This document shows positions 36,924-46,920 of a stretch of DNA of 64,000 nt, piece after piece. The stretch lies in NCBI GenBank assembly GCA_034766995.1, contig CM068313.1, forward strand, positions 52,777,275-52,841,274. The letters run 5' to 3'. The notes beneath the pieces were generated by a model. The model saw nothing but the letters and a program-made list of their open reading frames with translations. It ran no database searches and was not told the DNA's origin. The stretch's first letter is position 1; every line of letters begins with the position of its first letter. The DNA is from Acanthacorydalis orientalis. Its lineage: Eukaryota; Arthropoda; Insecta; Megaloptera; Corydalidae. The position numbers and the translations under genes were made by a program.

Positions 36924-37993
36924 TACTATTAAATATATACTATTAAATATATACTATTGAATATATACAACAGTATTTTATGGAATGAATATGACTCTTT
37001 AGTCTTTATTGTCATAACAAAATAATTAAAAAACAATAATAAAAAAAAATTAACCAATTAATATAGTTAGTGAGGTTAGGTAGAAATAATAAGAAATGCA
37101 AAGCTTAAGAATGAAGATGGTTGAGCACACTTAGTATATATGAATTCGGTATCATTTCAAATGAATGGTATTGCTATTTGTGTATGTATATATATATATT
37201 AAATAATTATTTCTCACAAAAATCAATTTTAAATTCAATAAAAAAATGTAATTGAGATCGTTAAGAATATTCTGCAAATATAATAAATAATTGTCAATTG
37301 TTATTAAAGGTCATATAATTCAATATTTTTGAAAATATTAGGTTGGTAGAAAAATAATGGCTCTTCATGATCTTCAAATTCATACACATTTTTTAATTTA
37401 AGTGGTTTTAAGTGGTCCGGAACTGTTGGATGACTAACGCCTAACTTTTTTGAAAACTCTCGAAAACTTTATGTGCGTGGTTATGAATCAAATAAGACCT
37501 TAATTTAGTCATTATGAACTGAAGAAGGATGTCCGTGACCTTCTGTATCTTCAAAGCTTTCGTCCCCAGTACGAAATTTTTGGAACTATCAATGCACCTT
37601 ATTTTCCTTAACATATCCACGTCAAAAGCATCGTTTAGTTTACGAGCAGATTCTGTTGTTTTATTACCCGTTTTGAACTCATACAAAAATATTTCTTTTT
37701 GCTTCTTTTTCATCTTTAATTCAATACGCAAATTTTAAGAATTGAATAATAAAACCAAAGTCAATGTTACCAAAATACAGACCGACAAATGCACTTTAAA
37801 ATGATATTAACATGAACACGATGAAATGATAATTTCATTAAAAAAATATGCTTAAAATTCAGAAAACAAAAACCCTATTTGTTTTCCTACCAACTTAATA
37901 AAATAATATTGAACATTTTTTTGGATTTTTTTAATAAATAAATGTAAAAACTAATTATTATTTAACTTAAATATAAAGTATTGAATAATTATG

Positions 37994-38057
<64 letters not shown>

Positions 38058-39498
38058 ATCATCATCAGCCTTTGTAAATCCACTAGTGAACTCACGAATA
38101 AAATTAAGGTTAGAATTCAAAAAACAAAAACCGATATTATTTTTTTACCACCTTCAAGCTTTCAATATATGATTTTCTTTAATTTTATTTTCATAAAATA
38201 TCACCATGGTCATTAAATTACTATAACTATGTTAATTGTCTTTCTTGTTTGAAACAATTATTGTAATGTTATAATTGGGTTTCTTATTGAGGTATTGGAT
38301 GGTTGAACAATGTTAAGTTTTTTTTTTTAATTTAACTATTAATTTCTCTGAGAATTATTAAATGTAGAAAAATCCGTTGTTGAAAAATTGCTATTAATTT
38401 GCATAAAATCAATGAAGGCTTCCATATTCGGAATTACTATTTAATTTTAATAATTTTTTATATTTACATTTAATTCCTACAATATTTCGCACTATTTGGG
38501 TTAGAATTAGAATTTATAATTTCGTTTAACTCCGTAAGAGAAATTTTTTATTATATTAATTCTGATTATATTTGTTAAAGTATTAAATTTGTCATCGATA
38601 TTTTATGCATTTGCATTTATTTTTACTATTCCATAATGCAAATTTAGAAAATTTATGATTTTTATTTACTCTGTCAATAGTTTTCTGTCATTTTTTTGTC
38701 GATTTTTATAACAACCTTTTCCATAATTATATATATATATATACACATACTAAATAGTGACTTTTCACACAAGTCTTTAGAAATTCCAGCCGAGGAATAC
38801 TTAATTATAAGTAATATGTAATGGGTTCAGAAGCGATGACTATGCCAAAAATTGATTAACGAAAGTTGATTAATAGCAAATTCTTTGAAGTTGAACGGAA
38901 TTTTGATTTTTATAGAAATAATTTTATATAGAATTTTTATCCACAGACATTATTGCTATTAAAGTGCTGGAATAAATAGCAAAAAAAAATATATACATGT
39001 AGAAGAAACACCAAATATCAAATATTAATCAAGAATAATCTATTAGGTTGGTAGGAAAATAATTACGGTTTTTGTTTTTTGAATTCTAGTCTTAGTTTTT
39101 ACAACAAAAGAAGCAAATAAGAGCATTTTTTTTTGTATTAGTTCAAAACGGGTAGTAAGGCAGTAGAAACTGCTCGTAAACTAAACGATACTTTTGGTGT
39201 GGGTACTGTTAAGGAACGTACGATGCCAAAAATTTAGTGCTGGGGTCAAGAGCATTGAAGATGAAGAAGGACGCTCGCGCCCTTCTTCAGTTCATAACGA
39301 CTAACTGAATGCGTCAGTTGAATCAGAACTACACAGAACAATTCGAGAGATTGCACAAAAGTCATCTAATAGTTCCAGATCACTTAAAACAATTAGTATA
39401 TGAAGCTGTATATGAATTTAAAGGTCATAAACCTTAATTATTTTTCTATCAACCTAATAGTTAGAGAGTGTTTGAATTATAGAAGTTTGATTGATTAT

Positions 39499-39536
<38 letters not shown>

Positions 39537-39844
39537 ACTATAACATATTTAAGTGTTTTTTTTATAACAATTCTGGATTTTGATAGCAGGTTAGATATTG
39601 AATTTAATTTTTGATAAAATTATAGTTCTAGAGTAGAGAAAACTAATCTATAACTGAGCACTCACGATGATTGCATTGTCATCGAAATGTGCATGAGCGA
39701 TAATGAGTAGAATATTTCGATCAGAATAAAATATACGATTTATGAAGAGTGCAAAATAAATTGGAAACCTATATATTACGACATATATTTATTAATAATT
39801 ATAAAATAAATAAATAAATTACATACCATTGTCGTCTTATTCAT
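28519..39844 (-). CDS. Gene B: large secreted His/Pro- and Asn/Ser-rich protein
   Basis: Exons 39844-39827, 33762-33420 and 32540-28519 join in matching phases (0, then 1) and give about 1460 residues. Order: a short start (MNKTTM) joined to the hydrophobic core [12 protein letters not shown] (signal peptide, cleavage near residue 24); a short helix-like segment; a His-Pro-rich block (about 48-106) with HHPHPVP-type repeats; an acidic EEESDE; then more than 1300 residues rich in Asn, Ser, Thr and Pro with many N-x-S/T sites. A furin-type RSKR at about 623-626 precedes a more ordered, likely helical part (about 630-790). A second likely helical part lies near the C-terminus. Only about six cysteines are present. 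No family is recognised; a processed extracellular matrix, cuticle or secretion protein is the best guess. It converges on gene A. Confidence 0.7.
33420..33762 (-). CDS. Gene B exon 2 (signal peptide and His-Pro block)
   Basis: The acceptor CTTGTTTCAG (complement) precedes GTTCTACATGC, so the exon opens with Val in phase 0. It encodes [19 protein letters not shown], then [18 protein letters not shown], then [16 protein letters not shown] repeats and [14 protein letters not shown], ending GATGAAG before the donor GTAAAG (phase 1). An apparent start at 33771 is a TTG inside the splice acceptor, not the true start. Confidence 0.8.
33441..33640 (-). repeat. 21-bp-type coding repeats (His-Pro block)
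   Basis: Tandem units such as GGATGATGAGATACTGGATG-type sequence on the plus strand encode HPHPVSH on the minus strand. Three nearly identical units lie at about 33577-33635, and the rest are diverged. Confidence 0.7.
33812..33939. repeat. (TA)n array in gene B intron 1
   Basis: About 130 bp of TA with TATACATA interruptions, 50 bp upstream of gene B exon 2. Confidence 0.9.
34101..34187. repeat. (TA)n(GATA)n array
   Basis: A 58-bp TA run ends in GATAGATAGATA and GA-rich sequence. Confidence 0.9.
34235..34785. mobile_element. hAT-type MITE (551 bp)
   Basis: Identical 8-bp flanks ATATAGAG lie at 34227-34234 and 34786-34793. The ends are CTGGGGTTCCCAATGAG and, inverted, CAGGAGTTCCAAACTTTTT, which are hAT-like with one changed base in the left CAG. 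There is no coding capacity. It lies in gene B intron 1. Confidence 0.85.
34794..36025. other. Gene B intron 1, no recognised feature
   Basis: AT-rich sequence. A plus-strand donor-like AAAGGTATGA near 35620 follows no open frame. Confidence 0.4.
36026..36075. repeat. (TA)n array
   Basis: The array runs directly into foldback MITE copy 3. Confidence 0.9.
36076..36255. mobile_element. Foldback MITE, copy 3 (long form)
   Basis: About 180 bp start TGATTCAATTTAAGCTTC and end with its inverse TTGAATCACC. The centre contains the nested inverted repeat TAGTATTTTAGTTCAAT / ATTGAACTAAAATAC shared with copy 2. A TA array touches the left end and a (TC)n(TA)n array touches the right end. Confidence 0.75.
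36256..36361. repeat. (TC)n(TA)n(AC)n array
   Basis: Starts at the end of foldback MITE copy 3 and contains regularly placed TATG/TACA interruptions. Confidence 0.9.
36362..37337. other. Gene B intron 1, no recognised feature
   Basis: Includes a small TA array at about 36885-36915 followed by three ATATATACTATTAA-type units (36925-36965). A slightly GC-richer patch near 36600 has no open frame. Confidence 0.4.
37338..37898 (-). mobile_element. Internally deleted mariner (cecropia-like), copy B
   Basis: TA flanks both sides (37336-37337 and 37899-37900). Ends TTAGGTTGGTAGAAAAATAA and the inverse of TTAAGTTGGTAGGAAAAC. The internal sequence aligns along its whole length with copy A, including the join between the helix-turn-helix codons and the C-terminal tail. 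It is more mutated than copy A: the transposase frame ([20 protein letters not shown]) is shifted and stopped. Confidence 0.85.
37899..38095. repeat. Duplicated flank: mariner 3' flank, (TA)n and RTE tail
   Basis: About 100 bp after copy B closely match the flank of copy A (15712-15810), including CTAATTATTATTTAACTTAA. Both then have a TA array and the same ATCAATCATCATCA tail of an RTE-like 3' end, with similar TTTGTAAATCCA(C/T) sequence beyond. This is a copied block, not independent insertions. Confidence 0.75.
38100..38155 (-). mobile_element. Solo end of a cecropia-like mariner
   Basis: GGTTAGAATTCAAAAAACAA followed by AAACCGATATTATTTTTTTA and CCACC matches the terminal 50 bp of copies A and B. 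No other part of an element follows. Confidence 0.6.
38156..39042. other. Gene B intron 1, no recognised feature
   Basis: AT-rich sequence, no open frame or repeat noticed apart from a short TA run near 38728. Confidence 0.45.
39043..39457 (+). mobile_element. Internally deleted mariner (cecropia-like), copy C
   Basis: TA flanks both sides (39041-39042 and 39458-39459). Ends TTAGGTTGGTAGGAAAATAA and inverted TTAGGTTGATAGAAAAATAA. Same deletion as copies A and B (joins GATCACTTAAAACAATTAG to the terminal tail), plus a shortened leader. The residual frame ([20 protein letters not shown]) is broken. Confidence 0.85.
39499..39531. repeat. (TA)n array
   Basis: Short TA run about 40 bp beyond mariner copy C. 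Confidence 0.85.
39827..39844 (-). CDS. Gene B candidate exon 1 (six codons)
   Basis: On the minus strand ATGAATAAGACGACAATG is followed by the strong donor GTATGTAA. It ends in phase 0 and joins to GTT of exon 2, giving MNKTTM then [12 protein letters not shown], a normal signal peptide. The intron would be about 6.1 kb, similar to the first intron proposed for gene A. Chosen on frame and splice consensus only. Confidence 0.5.
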
Positions 39845-40166
39845 AGCACATGTGTTTATGAAATAAAAAAAAAATCAACTCAGTATTAAATTTGTAAAAA
39901 AATCAGTCACTGTTGACAATTTACGGTTTGTATTCACACATTTCAGTTAAAAAACTGCAATAGGTTTCGATAGCATTTGTAATATCCGAATAGAATTTCT
40001 TGCGCATTTGACAAATTCTTTAAAGTTAAGTAAATGCATTTTTATGTTGTATCAATTTCATTTTAGCGAAATATGCTGTGTTGTAATTTCGTTGTAGGTA
40101 TTAAGTTACTATTTTGTTAAATTATCGACAGTAGTAATGCAAATAATGAATTTACCTATATATACG

Positions 40167-40169
<3 letters not shown>
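39845..40169 (-). promoter_or_regulatory. Likely upstream region of gene B
   Basis: If the six-codon exon is right, the promoter lies here, between it and a TA array. No TATA box stands out. Confidence 0.25.

Positions 40170-40240
<71 letters not shown>
40170..40240. repeat. (TA)n array
   Basis: About 70 bp of TA that ends exactly at the mariner terminus at 40241. Confidence 0.9.
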
Positions 40241-40244
<4 letters not shown>

Positions 40245-41112
40245 CTTGATGTAAAAATAATTGCGGTTTTTATGTATTGAGTATAAAGACGCATATATCA
40301 GTTAAAAATTATATTTATTAATCAAAACAAAGACCACTGGCCTGCACACATTTCTCCCAACGAGAAACAAGTTTGTTTATTCTTATAAGATAGAATTCTG
40401 GAGTCCCGGAATTAATAAATTCATCGAAAGCGATTTGAACTGATGCTTGATCTTTGAAAACCTTATCTCCTAGGAAATTACTCAAATGTTTAAAAAAATG
40501 ATAATTTGTCACTGAGACAGGTCCGGAGAATAAGGTGGATGAGGTAAAGTTTCATAACTCAGTTCATTTAATTTGTTTTAAAGTCATTTGTGAGATGTAT
40601 GGTCGGGCGTTTTCATAAAGAATTGGTCCTCTTCGATTGACTAATGCTGAATGTAAACGATGCAACTTCTCTTGCATTTTTTCAATTTGCTGACAATATT
40701 TTTCTGCTGTTATTGTTTCACCAGGATTTAAGAAGTTGTAGTGAATGATGCTACTTGCCGACCACCAAACAGTGAACATAATTTTTTGTGATAATGCTTG
40801 GGTTTCGGAAACTGTTTAGGTGCTTCTCCTTGGTCTTGATACTGTGATAAACGTTTACGATTATTGTAGAGAATCCACTTTTAATCACATGTGACAATGC
40901 GATCAAGAAAGGGATCATTTTTGTTACACAAAAGAAGCGCAGAGCAGAGGTCATATCGCCAAATTGCTTGATGTTCGTTTAGTTAATACGGCACCGATTT
41001 ATCCAGCTTTTTGATTTTTCCAATTAGGTTCAAATGTCGAACAACTGTTTAATGATCAACATTGAGTTATTTTGCCGCCTCTCGAGTTGTTTTACGTGAA
41101 TCCGATGACAGA
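40241..41112 (-). mobile_element. 5'-truncated mariner (cecropia/Hsmar1-like)
   Basis: The terminus TTAGCTTGATGTAAAAATAA directly follows the TA array. On the minus strand most of a transposase remains, from the second helix-turn-helix (near 41100) to the stop at 40318. The opposite terminus is missing. Unlike copies A to E it keeps the catalytic domain. Confidence 0.85.
40318..41110 (-). pseudogene. Mariner transposase catalytic domain, inactive
   Basis: Recognisable blocks on the minus strand are IVTCD followed by a stop (usual DEKW, first catalytic Asp kept), VWWSASSIIHYNFLNPGETI, KLHRLHSALVNRRGPILYEN with ARPY (usual HDNARPH, Asp replaced by Glu), VTNYHFFKHLSNFLGDKVF (usual TDYHFF, Asp replaced by Asn), and INKLVSRWEKCV. 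The catalytic triad would be D-E-N rather than D-D-D, and frameshifts interrupt it. The match is to the group containing human SETMAR. Confidence 0.85.
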
Positions 41113-41534
41113 ATGCAGTCATTTTGTTGTTTATATCTTCTATTTTTTCCTATTTCAAAAAGAATTTATAAAAATATTACTCTTAAAAATCATCATCCCT
41201 ATCTTACAGCTATGACCATTTTTATCCATACAAGCCCCACTAACTGTTACTATAAAAAAACCTTATCCTCAATGCGTTATCAAATAAATGATTTAAAGAA
41301 ACAAACGTGCTGCAACTTATCTTATTTTTATTAATTCACTGTGGTTGTATTATCAATTAACAAAATTTATCTTACTTACGTATTGAAAATACAACAAAAT
41401 GAACGGCGTTTTCTTACACATATTTGATACCTTGAATATATAAAATAAGTTTTCTAATATATAATTAATCTTAATAAAACATCACTTCAGTAAAATAATA
41501 ATAGAAAAATGTTTCTACATACATACATACATCA
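41113..41534. other. Intergenic, no recognised feature
   Basis: AT-rich sequence. A 90-codon open frame crosses the end of the mariner and shows no domain of its own. Confidence 0.45.
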
Positions 41535-41543
41535 CGCATACAC

Positions 41544-41578
<35 letters not shown>

Positions 41579-41601
41579 ATATATATTATATATATATATA
41601 T

Positions 41602-41642
<41 letters not shown>
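41535..41642. repeat. (CA)n(TA)n array with TATAATATA interruptions
   Basis: Begins CATACACACACACACA and becomes TA with several TATATTATATA breaks, making a strongly self-complementary tract. Confidence 0.9.
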
Positions 41643-41712
41643 CACTAGAGGGCTTCGCTCCCGTTCTCCACAGTCCCCAACGACCGGGTTCGCTGCGCTC
41701 GCTCTCTTTTTA
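41643..41712. other. GC-rich 70-bp island between TA arrays
   Basis: GAGGGCTTCGCTCCCGTTCT and CGGGTTCGCTGCGCTCGCTC stand out in DNA that is otherwise AT-rich. Short inverted pieces (GGGCTTCGCTCCC) are present. I cannot assign it to a gene or element. Confidence 0.35.
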
Positions 41713-41808
41713 ATTATAAGCCTGTACATGCAATCGAATGAAAATATAAACATATTTTTTAAAACATATGTATATAAAATTATTATATCAGACATATAGC
41801 AGCGTAAT

Positions 41809-41811
<3 letters not shown>

Positions 41812-41845
<34 letters not shown>
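41812..41845. repeat. (TA)n array
   Basis: Short TA run ending one base before the TAA target duplication of the Harbinger element. Confidence 0.85.
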
Positions 41846-41847
<2 letters not shown>

Positions 41848-41999
41848 AGGCCTTGTTCGCACGAGCATTAAAAAAGCGTTGCGATCAGCATAACGTCAGC
41901 GATTTTAAAACGCTCGCAAATATAGTGTTCATATGAGCGTTTAAAAATCGCTTCTTTTCATCATCTTACAAGCTCGGACGCATCATAAATTCAGAAGAG

Positions 42000-42275
42000 A
42001 TGTTGGCAATAGCTGTATGTATTTTAAGAAGGCGAAAAAAAAATGAAAAGTTCTGGGTGCATCCTCTGAATGATCAACGATACTTGAAAGGACAGTTTGT
42101 GACTATTTATAAAGATTTAAGGCAGTATCCGGATAAGTTTTTCAGCTATTTCAGAATGAAGATTGAAACATTTGATGAATTATTGAGAATTGTTGACCCT
42201 AAAATAACATTTCAAGATACAAATATGAGGTTGGCAATACCATCTGTACAAAGATTACCAGTTACAACACGTTAA
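42000..42275 (+). pseudogene. Harbinger transposase N-terminal fragment
   Basis: A 91-codon frame contains FWVHPLNDQRYLKGQFVTIY, YPDKFFSYFRMKIETFDELL and PKITFQDTNMRLAIPSVQRL. These match the region before the DDE domain of HARBI1-like nucleases. It stops just where the catalytic domain should begin (PVTTR then TAA). Confidence 0.85.
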
Positions 42276-42429
42276 GTTTAAAATAAAATAACTTCGAGAT
42301 AGAAATGTAGTAATCAACTATTTATTAGTGTTTACAACTTGAATTTATTCCTATACTTTATTTATTACAAAACATAATTTGAAAAAAAAATTAGAAAAAG
42401 TGTTGTCAATTTATTTATTAAAAAGTATT

Positions 42430-43205
42430 ATTGTTAAATCACGGATTGGTGAGAAAACATTTCATATGTTGTCTCCTCTGAGACTGTAGTCGGTGGGCTG
42501 TGATACTGCATTGTCGTAGGAGGAGTCGAGATGTCTGTAGAATGAGACGGGCTAGGAGTGTAATTTGAAAAATAACTTTGTATAAATTCAGGTCTTGAAG
42601 AACAAGGTTGTAAAATCTGGTGGTCTGCGATTCTTAATCTGGTATTTGAGTGATGTGAAATACCAGTAAGGCGTGATTCAGTGTTTATTTGGATTTTTCG
42701 TTCAGGATACGAAAGTAGTATTGGTTGAGCGGTTTCTTGAGAAGAGGTAATTTTAAATATTGGTGCATGATGTGATTGATTAGAGGATATTGTGCCTGCG
42801 ATACTGGTAATGGAATAGAATGCTTTTCTCGAGTGTGTTTTGAGGGAATGAGAAGCGATGGATCACATTTAATATTTCTATCTTTGCATTGAGTTTCATA
42901 TCGTCCTTCATCTTATGTAAAGAAGGAATTAACAATATACAAAAAGATCTGTCTTCGTTGCTCTCTTCTATATTCTTTTTTATCGATTCTATGAGTTCCT
43001 ATTCAAATCCATATTTTTTATTCTTCCGTCTTTCTTTTCGATACTTTATCTACGATGTTTACCCAATTTGGTATTATTTTTGAGGTTACTTCCATCCACG
43101 TGTTCCCCTCCAAAGTTTCGTGTGACTAATCTGCCAAACCTTTGTTATATAATAACGGTCTCGATTCAACCTCCAGAATTAGACGTTCAGTATCGAATAC
43201 CGCCA
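42430..43205 (-). pseudogene. MADF/Myb-like protein of the Harbinger element
   Basis: On the minus strand from 43205 the frame reads MAVFDTERLILEVESRPLLY and NKGLAD, then a stop, then a degraded W(M)EV block. This is the start of a MADF domain (LIxxVxxxPxLYxxxxxxYxD...WxEI), the partner DNA-binding protein of many Harbinger elements. The rest down to about 42430 is probably its Ser-rich tail, in broken frames. Confidence 0.65.
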
Positions 43206-43597
43206 TTTTCGTAACCGCTGGATGTCTGCTGTCACACGTCTAATCAGTAGCAACGTGCAAGCAAGACTTCCTGTCAAATCTGACTTCATTCAGCGTTTTT
43301 TAAACGCCTGTGCGAATGAAAACGCCCTCTTCCATATGTTCTATTTACTTTAACACAACTTGGAAATGGCTCGACGTTAGAAATGGATCAAGTTCTATAT
43401 TTTTTACCGCGCGTTCAATAAACGCCGGCATGTGAACAGAAATACTGAGTTTCATATGTTATATTGAAAAGAAGAAAAGAAACGCAGGTTGATGCGTTTT
43501 TTAACGCTCTTGCGAACATGGCCTAAGTGTTAGTATGTCTATATAAATATGACAGTAGATTATTTTTTGCAACCTTTTAGTTTTGTGGCTCAATACT

Positions 43598-43601
<4 letters not shown>

Positions 43602-43638
<37 letters not shown>

Positions 43639-43677
43639 TTATTTATTTATTTATTCATATATATATATATATATACA

Positions 43678-43764
<87 letters not shown>

Positions 43765-43771
43765 AGATATA
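43602..43771. repeat. (TA)n array with TTTA blocks
   Basis: TA repeats with two ATTTATTTATTTA interruptions; it ends a few bases before the Tigger-type terminus. Confidence 0.9.
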
Positions 43772-43773
43772 TA

Positions 43774-44942
43774 CAGTCGAGTCGGTTTTATGCGTATCTT
43801 TTTAATGCGGTTTTGAAGTTCTGCAGTTCATATTTAATGCTAATTCGGAGTTTCTCCGTTGTATATACATATATGAGCCGCACGTTACTTAAAAAAAATA
43901 AATTTAAATTATTACACTTTTTAAAATTTATATTTTTTAATTTAAATATTTCTATCTTGGACTTTTTAAATCATGTTGTATCTGCTATCGCTGAAATAAG
44001 ACCACAACCTTTAAATGCCTGCTGTAAAGTAGCTTGACCTGAATGTGTTGCAAACAATGCAACCATTCAAACCTCGATATTATCAGCTGGAATCATTACT
44101 CTGACACATGGAATTGGTGGAGAAGGTTTTGATACCTTTAGCCAAAATGATGTCGAAGAATTGCTTGTGGATAATGCCTTAAGAGACGATGATATTATTG
44201 GTATAACTTTAAATATCGTCGAGGATCCAGAAAACGATAGTGAAACGAAAGAAAAACCAAATTCCTCTCACTGAAAATATAATTCGAGAAGTTCTTCAAC
44301 TTTGTAATAAATGAGAAAATAATTTTCTTGTTCATGACACAAATTCAAATTCCAATGTGAGCTGAAGAATTCTGGATATCGAGAACTGGATAAAAAGTTA
44401 ATAAAATAATCATCACAAAGTTTAATCAATGATTACATTGTCAGAGGAGGAAAAATCAACACAGAACGAGGGTGAAGTTGATACGCTAATTCTGTTTATG
44501 AAGAACCATTGTCTTTACCATGCAGATCTGATGCACTGACTATCTCTTTTAGTGATGAAAGCGACTTCGCACTAGTTCTGAAATGGTTCTAAACATTGTC
44601 AGATAGTGACGATAATTCTGATGAAAAAAATGTAAAAAGAATTGCTACTTTTCAGTAAAACGAAATAAGTAAATTTTTTTTAAAACATTCATTTTAAGTT
44701 TTATATAGATTTCTTTCAGAGTTTCAATGGAATTTTTTAGGCATTCTTATTTTCTTGAATTTTTATGCAATTTTTTATGAGATTTTGGGTGTATTTTAAC
44801 ACATTGCTTTGGTTTTATGCGGTTTTAGAAAATTATGGAACGTATCCCTAATTTTTCAACGTAAATTATGTCTTTTTTGTGCGATTCTTTTATATACGGT
44901 TTTCTGTGGAACGTATTTACCAAATAAAAAGAGACTTGACTG
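43774..44942 (+). mobile_element. Tigger/pogo-like element
   Basis: TA flanks both ends (43772-43773 and 44943-44944). The termini are CAGTCGAGTCGGTTTTATGC and, inverted, CAGTCAAGTCTCTTTTTATT. CAGT(C/N)(A/G)AGTC starts after TA are typical of Tigger elements. Only the C-terminal part of the transposase remains. Confidence 0.8.
43950..44660 (+). pseudogene. Tigger-type transposase C-terminal fragment
   Basis: The frame [20 protein letters not shown] then ACCKVA, a stop, PECV resembles the (A)Wxx(V)xxxTxxxCWxKxWP block after the Tigger DDE domain. Then FSQNDVEELLVDNALRDDDI matches the acidic (D)VEELL...LTxEDL region. The catalytic domain is not present. Frameshifts and stops follow. Confidence 0.65.
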
Positions 44943-44944
44943 TA

Positions 44945-45549
44945 CATATAACCTATCTCTAAATTTTAATAAACTTGTACGTATACTTTTTCAATCTAAG
45001 CAATGAACATGATACAAATTTATTTTTAATAATTCATTTGCGGCTAGATCTGATATACCTGTCATGTATTATTAATATACTTTATAGTTTATACAAAGAA
45101 CAGTCTATTTTCAAAGACAAATTTCGATATAAAGACAAGATAACATTATTACACGTATTTATATGGTGATAAAATAAAAACTGGTTTTTCAAGAAACACC
45201 TGTATCGGTAAATAGAATGCACATTTATGATTGAAAAGTTGTCTTAGTTATGCAACTTAACTACTAGTAGTGTAATGCAAATATTGTACTGTATATTAAT
45301 TTTAATGGTTTTAATTTAAACAACATATTTGGGTTAAATGAACATTTTTTTTCGCGTACCTGAAGTAAATTCATAATAAATTTTTTGATCTGTGATTAAA
45401 TTTACTTTCCTAAATGAATGTTTTACACACTTCAAAACTTTTTTTATCCAAAAATTTTCAATAAATTATTAATTGTTTTTGATTATTGCTATGTACATTT
45501 TTATTGTGATGCCATCATGCTTAAATCACTATATTATAGAAAATATGTT
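44945..45549. other. Intergenic, no recognised feature
   Basis: AT-rich sequence with no recognisable open frame. Confidence 0.5.
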
Positions 45550-45818
45550 TTAGATTGGTGGGAAAATAATTGCGTTTTTTGTTTTCTGGATCCCTACCTT
45601 AATTTTTTTCAATGAAAGTATCATTTCATCGTAATCATGTTAATATCATTTTAATGTACATTTTTCAGTCTGTATTTTGATAACATCGACTTTGGTTTAA
45701 TTATTAATTTTGCTTCGAATTTGGCTATTGAATTAAAGACTGAAAAGAAGCAAATAAGAGCAATTTTTGTGTGTTCAAAATGGATGGTAAAGCAGTAGAA
45801 ATTGTTCATACAGTAAAC

Positions 45819-46920
45819 CACTGTTTCTTAACCTTTTTTTACCTGTGAACCCTTTTTGAGTTTAATCTTTTTCTGTGTTCACCTTCCACTCAATAATAGT
45901 TTCTCGGGGAAAAAGAAATTAAAAAATAAACATTAAATATTGCACGGTTTATTAAAAATTACAAAAAGGAGTTTTAATAAAACAATTATAACGTATTTCT
46001 TGTGAACTATATATTTATGTATATGTTCGTTCTTAAAAACAAAATAAGTAATAAATTTAATTTTGCTGTATTTAGTGTGATCCTTGTGACTGATGCAATT
46101 TAGTAAGTTTTTTAATGTCTAGTAGCAATGTTGTCAGTCAAAAACGAATATCGTCTCTAATCATGAAATAAAGACTGTTACAAGCATTGGAGCGCAGTTG
46201 AATAATCAGACTAAAGATTAAATGTGGAAAATGCAATAAAATATAAAATTTCCCTCTCCGTGAGCTGTGGAAATGTACTCACCATTTAACTACTTATCCA
46301 AAAATAATCTTTGTTTTGTTCATATCTAATTTGAGCTCTCGTATCACTTTGCAGCTCTATAGAACTTTCTTGTAGTTTAATTTCGGCATCAATTGCATTC
46401 ACACCAAAACGATCTAACATCCAATCTGGGATATTTACATCTATTATATCTTTGAATCGAATTTGCATATCCCCATGCATCTGTTTTAAATGTTCAATAT
46501 ATACAAAAAGATCATCATCTTATAGTTCGATATCAGTAATGGCCAATGATGGAAATTGCGTTAACTCACGACATCTAATATTAATCTTGTAAAGATTGAA
46601 CTTTCCGAGAAAAGCAAAAATAACTTCTGTGCACGTTATGAGATTACAATTTTTTCCCTTTAATTGTTTGTTTAATATATTAAGTTTTTCAAAAATATCT
46701 GATAGATGAAATATATCATACTTAGCACCATCTATCTTTTCTCTAATATATATTGTCTGATGACAAACAGTTTTCATACTATCTTAATATTTTATTTCAT
46801 CTGTGGCAACACTAGAGTTTGTTCTGGCTCTCTAAAAGCTAATTTCTGGCTTGTGGCTCCCTTGAAATATTCTGTGGCTTTAATGGGGGCCACATGGACT
46901 CCGGTTGTGAAATGTTGCAC
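45819..46920 (-). mobile_element. hAT element inserted in mariner copy D
   Basis: The ends are CACTGTTTCTTAACC and, inverted, (A)GTGCAACATTTCACAACC, similar to CAGTG-type hAT termini. Comparison with the intact mariner copies places the insertion in their GTAAACTAAACGATG sequence. A clear 8-bp duplication is not visible. Confidence 0.65.
46286..46777 (-). pseudogene. hAT transposase fragment (ZBED5/SCAND3-like)
   Basis: A minus-strand frame with one stop at 46517-46519 encodes FHLSDIFEKLNILNKQLKGK and NCNLITCTEVIFAFLGKFNL, then RELTQFPSLAI, YIEHLKQMHGDMQIRFKDII and IPDWMLDRFGVNAIDAEIKL. This matches the middle-to-late part of hAT transposases related to ZBED5/SCAND3/ZMYM6-like genes. The C-terminal SERLFS-type region is missing. 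Confidence 0.75.

Larger units (their letters stand above)
41849..43523. mobile_element. PIF/Harbinger element with TAA target duplication
   Basis: TAA flanks both ends (41846-41848 and 43524-43526). The termini are GGCCTTGTTCGCACGAGCAT and, inverted, GGCCATGTTCGCAAGAGCGT. Further GCG-rich inverted motifs lie just inside both ends. It carries remnants of both usual Harbinger genes in opposite orientation: a nuclease start on + and a MADF-type DNA-binding protein on -. Confidence 0.9.

Noticed and set aside
43549..44037. 162-codon open frame starting in a TA array
   Set aside because: The first two thirds are Ile-Tyr repeats read from the microsatellite. Only the last 30-odd codons are real, as part of the Tigger remnant.
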